DNA from: JAFLUQ01 sp964551215
GTDB lineage: Bacteria > Bacillota > Clostridia > UMGS1883
Direction of reading: 5' to 3'
NCBI GenBank assembly: GCA_964551215.1
Contig: CAZKBV010000079.1
Location: 1 to 6,750, forward strand
DNA: 6,750 bases
The notes below the pieces were generated by a model that made no database searches, was not told the origin of the DNA, and worked only from the letters and a program-made list of their open reading frames with translations. Below are positions 4,884-6,750 of the stretch, one piece after another; within the stretch, counting starts at the first letter, position 1, and every line of letters begins with the position of its first letter. A program made the position numbers and the translations under genes.

Positions 4884-6565
4884 TATTTGTTTCTGTATTT
4901 TTCGGCGTCGAGCCGCTTTATCTCCGCCCGACGTATTTTTCCGCTTACGGTTTTCGGCATTTCCTCAACAAATTCCACAACTCGGGGATATTTATAGGGA
5001 GCCGTGCTTCGTTTTACATAATTCTGCACTTCCTTTGCCAGAGCTTCGCTTGGTTCTTTGCCTTGGACAAGGATAATTGTGGCCTTAACAAGCTGCCCCC
5101 GTATTCCGTTGGGGTCGGGAACGGGAGTTACGGCACATTCCAGAACATATGGAAGCTCCATTATTATACTTTCTATTTCAAAGGGGCCTATGCGGTATCC
5201 GCTGGACTTTATTATGTCATCGGTACGGCCTACGTACCGGTAATAGCCGTCCTCGTCCTTATAGGCGGTGTCGCCGGTGTGGTACAGAGCGTCGTACCAT
5301 ACGTTTTCGGTGCTGTCCCTGTCAAGATAGTAGCCGCTGAAAAGGCCGCAGGGAACACCATCCTCGGTGTGTATCACGATTTCTCCGATTTCCCCGGGAG
5401 GACAGCTCGCCCCGTCGGAGTCCACAATGTCCACATGATAGCCGGGTACGGGCTTTCCCATAGAGCCTGCCTTTGGCGTCATTCCCACAAGGTTGCCTAC
5501 GGTAAGGGTGGTTTCCGTCTGACCGAAGCCCTCCATAATATTAAGACCGGTGGCCTTCTTCCACTGCTCGAAAACCTCGGGGTTAAGGGCTTCTCCGGCG
5601 GTGTTGCAGTATTTAATGCTGCTCAGGTCATATTTGCTCAGATCCTCTTTTATGAAAAAGCGGTACATTGTCGGGGGCGCGCAGAAGGTGGTAATGTTGT
5701 ATTCCTTGAACAAGGGAAGGATATCCTCGGCCTTGAAGCGGTCGAAGTCGTAGACGAAAATCGACGATTCGCACAGCCACTGCCCGTACAGCTTCCCCCA
5801 GAGAGCCTTTCCCCAGCCCGTATCGCTTATTGTAAAATGAAGCCCGCCGCTTTGACAGTTATGCCAGAATTTGGCGGTTACGAAATGCCCGAGAGGATAT
5901 TTATGGGTGTGGGCGGCAATTCGGGGATATTTTGTGGTGCCGCTGGTAAACATCATAAGCATAAGGTCGTCGCCCTTGGGACTTGTCTCCTTGCGGGCAT
6001 ATACGGGGCTGCATTTTTCGATTTCCTCGTCGAAGTTTTTCCAGCCCTCGCGGACTCCGTTTGCCATAAGGCGTATGTCCACACGGCCCGTTTCCTCCAT
6101 GGCAAGCTCGGCCTGATGGGCCACGTCCCCGTCGCCCGTGCAGACCATTGCCCTGACCATAGCGGAATTGAAGCGGTATTCAAAGTCGTGCTTCACAAGG
6201 AGGTTCGTGGCGGGAATGGCGATGGCTCCCATCTTTGCAAGGCCCAAGACCGCAAACCAAAATTGATAGTGGCGCTTTAAAACCAGCATAACCCTGTCGC
6301 CGGGGCGTATGCCCGAAAGCTCAAAGTAGTTTGCCGCGCGGTTGGAGTATTCGCTTATTTCCTTGAAGGTGAATTTTCTGCACTTTTTGTCGCCGGAAAC
6401 ATAGACGAGAGCGATTTTGTCCGGAGATTTTTCCGCCAGAGCGTCCACAACATCGAAGGCGAAGTTAAAGCTGTCGGTGTTTTTAAAAGCAATGCTTTGA
6501 AGCACGCCGTTTTCGTCTGTCGTCCAATCGGTAAAGCTTTCGTATATATAGCCTTTTCTCTCCAT
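4883..6565 (-). CDS. AMP-forming acyl-CoA synthetase (acetyl/medium-chain type)
   Basis: This 560-residue cytoplasmic enzyme of the adenylate-forming (ANL) superfamily would activate a carboxylic acid with ATP to an acyl-AMP and then form the CoA thioester. Motifs in order: phosphate-binding loop FTSGTTKYPR at 206-215, TAGEALNPE at 322-330, GFGQTET at 346-352, YHTGD at 428-432, GRTDDIIKSSGYRIGPFEIE at 446-465 (hinge and CoA-binding turn) and PKTVSGKIRR at 537-546 with catalytic Lys543. SDTGWGKALWGKLYG at 247-261 and the domain layout resemble medium-chain acyl-CoA and acetyl-CoA synthetase-like enzymes more than long-chain or NRPS modules. The substrate, perhaps a short, branched or aromatic acid, cannot be fixed from sequence. 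The phosphate loop has K-Y-P-R where G-x-P-K is usual. The best ribosome site (AAAGGAA) is about 15 bases before the ATG, unusually far, but no better start is visible. A strong promoter lies upstream and repeat copy C meets the stop codon. Confidence 0.93.
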   Translation of the reverse strand: MERKGYIYESFTDWTTDENGVLQSIAFKNTDSFNFAFDVVDALAEKSPDKIALVYVSGDKKCRKFTFKEISEYSNRAANYFELSGIRPGDRVMLVLKRHYQFWFAVLGLAKMGAIAIPATNLLVKHDFEYRFNSAMVRAMVCTGDGDVAHQAELAMEETGRVDIRLMANGVREGWKNFDEEIEKCSPVYARKETSPKGDDLMLMMFTSGTTKYPRIAAHTHKYPLGHFVTAKFWHNCQSGGLHFTISDTGWGKALWGKLYGQWLCESSIFVYDFDRFKAEDILPLFKEYNITTFCAPPTMYRFFIKEDLSKYDLSSIKYCNTAGEALNPEVFEQWKKATGLNIMEGFGQTETTLTVGNLVGMTPKAGSMGKPVPGYHVDIVDSDGASCPPGEIGEIVIHTEDGVPCGLFSGYYLDRDSTENVWYDALYHTGDTAYKDEDGYYRYVGRTDDIIKSSGYRIGPFEIESIIMELPYVLECAVTPVPDPNGIRGQLVKATIILVQGKEPSEALAKEVQNYVKRSTAPYKYPRVVEFVEEMPKTVSGKIRRAEIKRLDAEKYRNK

Positions 6566-6634
6566 GATAGTTTGTCTGTTCCTTTCAGTTTTTATTCCGC
6601 AAGCCCTCTGACAGCAGGAAAGATTTTTTTATTT

Positions 6635-6663
6635 ATTCTACCATAAACGCGGCAGGTTGTCAA
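6635..6663 (-). promoter_or_regulatory. Promoter of the acyl-CoA synthetase gene
   Basis: On the minus strand TTGACA (6658-6663) is followed after 17 bases by TAGAAT (6635-6640), preceded by TGG, an extended -10 (TGn) element. This is a strong sigma-A-type promoter. Transcription would start near 6628, giving a leader of about 60 bases before the synthetase ATG, with no obvious riboswitch or terminator hairpin in it. Confidence 0.85.
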
Positions 6664-6672
6664 TGTTTTATC

Positions 6673-6749
6673 TGAATGTACACGGAAAATTCATCTTTAT
6701 TTTAGTACGTTTGTATATTGTATTTTGTCGTAAAGTGTAGTACAATATA
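6673..6749. promoter_or_regulatory. AT-rich region with inverted repeats upstream of the synthetase promoter
   Basis: TGAAT (6673-6677) and ATTCA (6689-6693) form an inverted repeat 11 bases apart, just upstream of the -35 box. Further up, TATATTGTA (6714-6722) and TACAATATA (6741-6749) are exact 9-base inverted arms with 18 bases between. TAGTAC occurs twice, at 6703 and 6738. These could be regulator sites for the synthetase or part of a promoter for a gene beyond the window. In AT-rich DNA some such matches arise by chance, and no gene starts in this stretch. Confidence 0.3.
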
Positions 6750-6750
6750 A

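Noticed and set aside
4862..6280. 472-codon plus-strand open frame opposite the synthetase gene
   Set aside because: The minus strand encodes a full-length acyl-CoA synthetase with all family motifs. The plus-strand translation shows no recognisable domain and arises from codon bias.

Overview
The window looks like a piece of a Bacillota chromosome, most likely class Clostridia. Supporting signs are the strong GGAGG-type ribosome binding sites, consensus sigma-A-type promoters in AT-rich gaps, a YtrA-type GntR/ABC operon, and a ptsH-ptsI pair whose HPr has the clostridial-looking KRIF motif. I cannot name a species. All seven genes look intact, and I see no phage, transposase, CRISPR, tRNA or rRNA.

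Layout. At 67-1909 (minus strand) lies a tightly overlapping three-gene operon, read from right to left: a short GntR/YtrA-family repressor, an ABC ATPase and a six-helix ABC-2-type membrane protein. It is driven by a textbook TTGACA-17-TATAAT promoter whose -10 box sits inside a 38-bp near-perfect palindrome, presumably the repressor's own operator. At 1910-2239 is a divergent intergenic region with that operator and promoter, one copy of a structured repeat, and a perfect TATAAT that probably belongs to the next operon. At 2240-4180 (plus strand) are ptsH (HPr) and ptsI (enzyme I), the general phosphotransferase components that pass phosphate from PEP to sugar permeases. A 16-bp perfect hairpin with T-runs on both sides ends ptsI and, from the other side, the convergent gene. 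At 4281-4778 (minus strand) is a YkvA-like DUF1232 protein, and at 4883-6565 (minus strand) an acyl-CoA synthetase of the AMP-forming adenylate superfamily with its own strong promoter. The last two genes may be co-transcribed.

The main feature not explained by genes is a dispersed intergenic repeat with a 20-bp head, ATAACCTACGCGCGGATGTC. Copies lie at about 1-52, 2022-2152 and 4794-4883. The second and third copies share the head, a middle block and a tail block, while the loops between pairing arms differ. One copy starts within the stop codon of the synthetase gene. This looks like a REP-like or structured-RNA repeat family and is the best candidate here for something undescribed. HPr also carries Arg at the position of the regulatory Ser46, so the usual HPr kinase control of catabolite repression may not operate through this protein.
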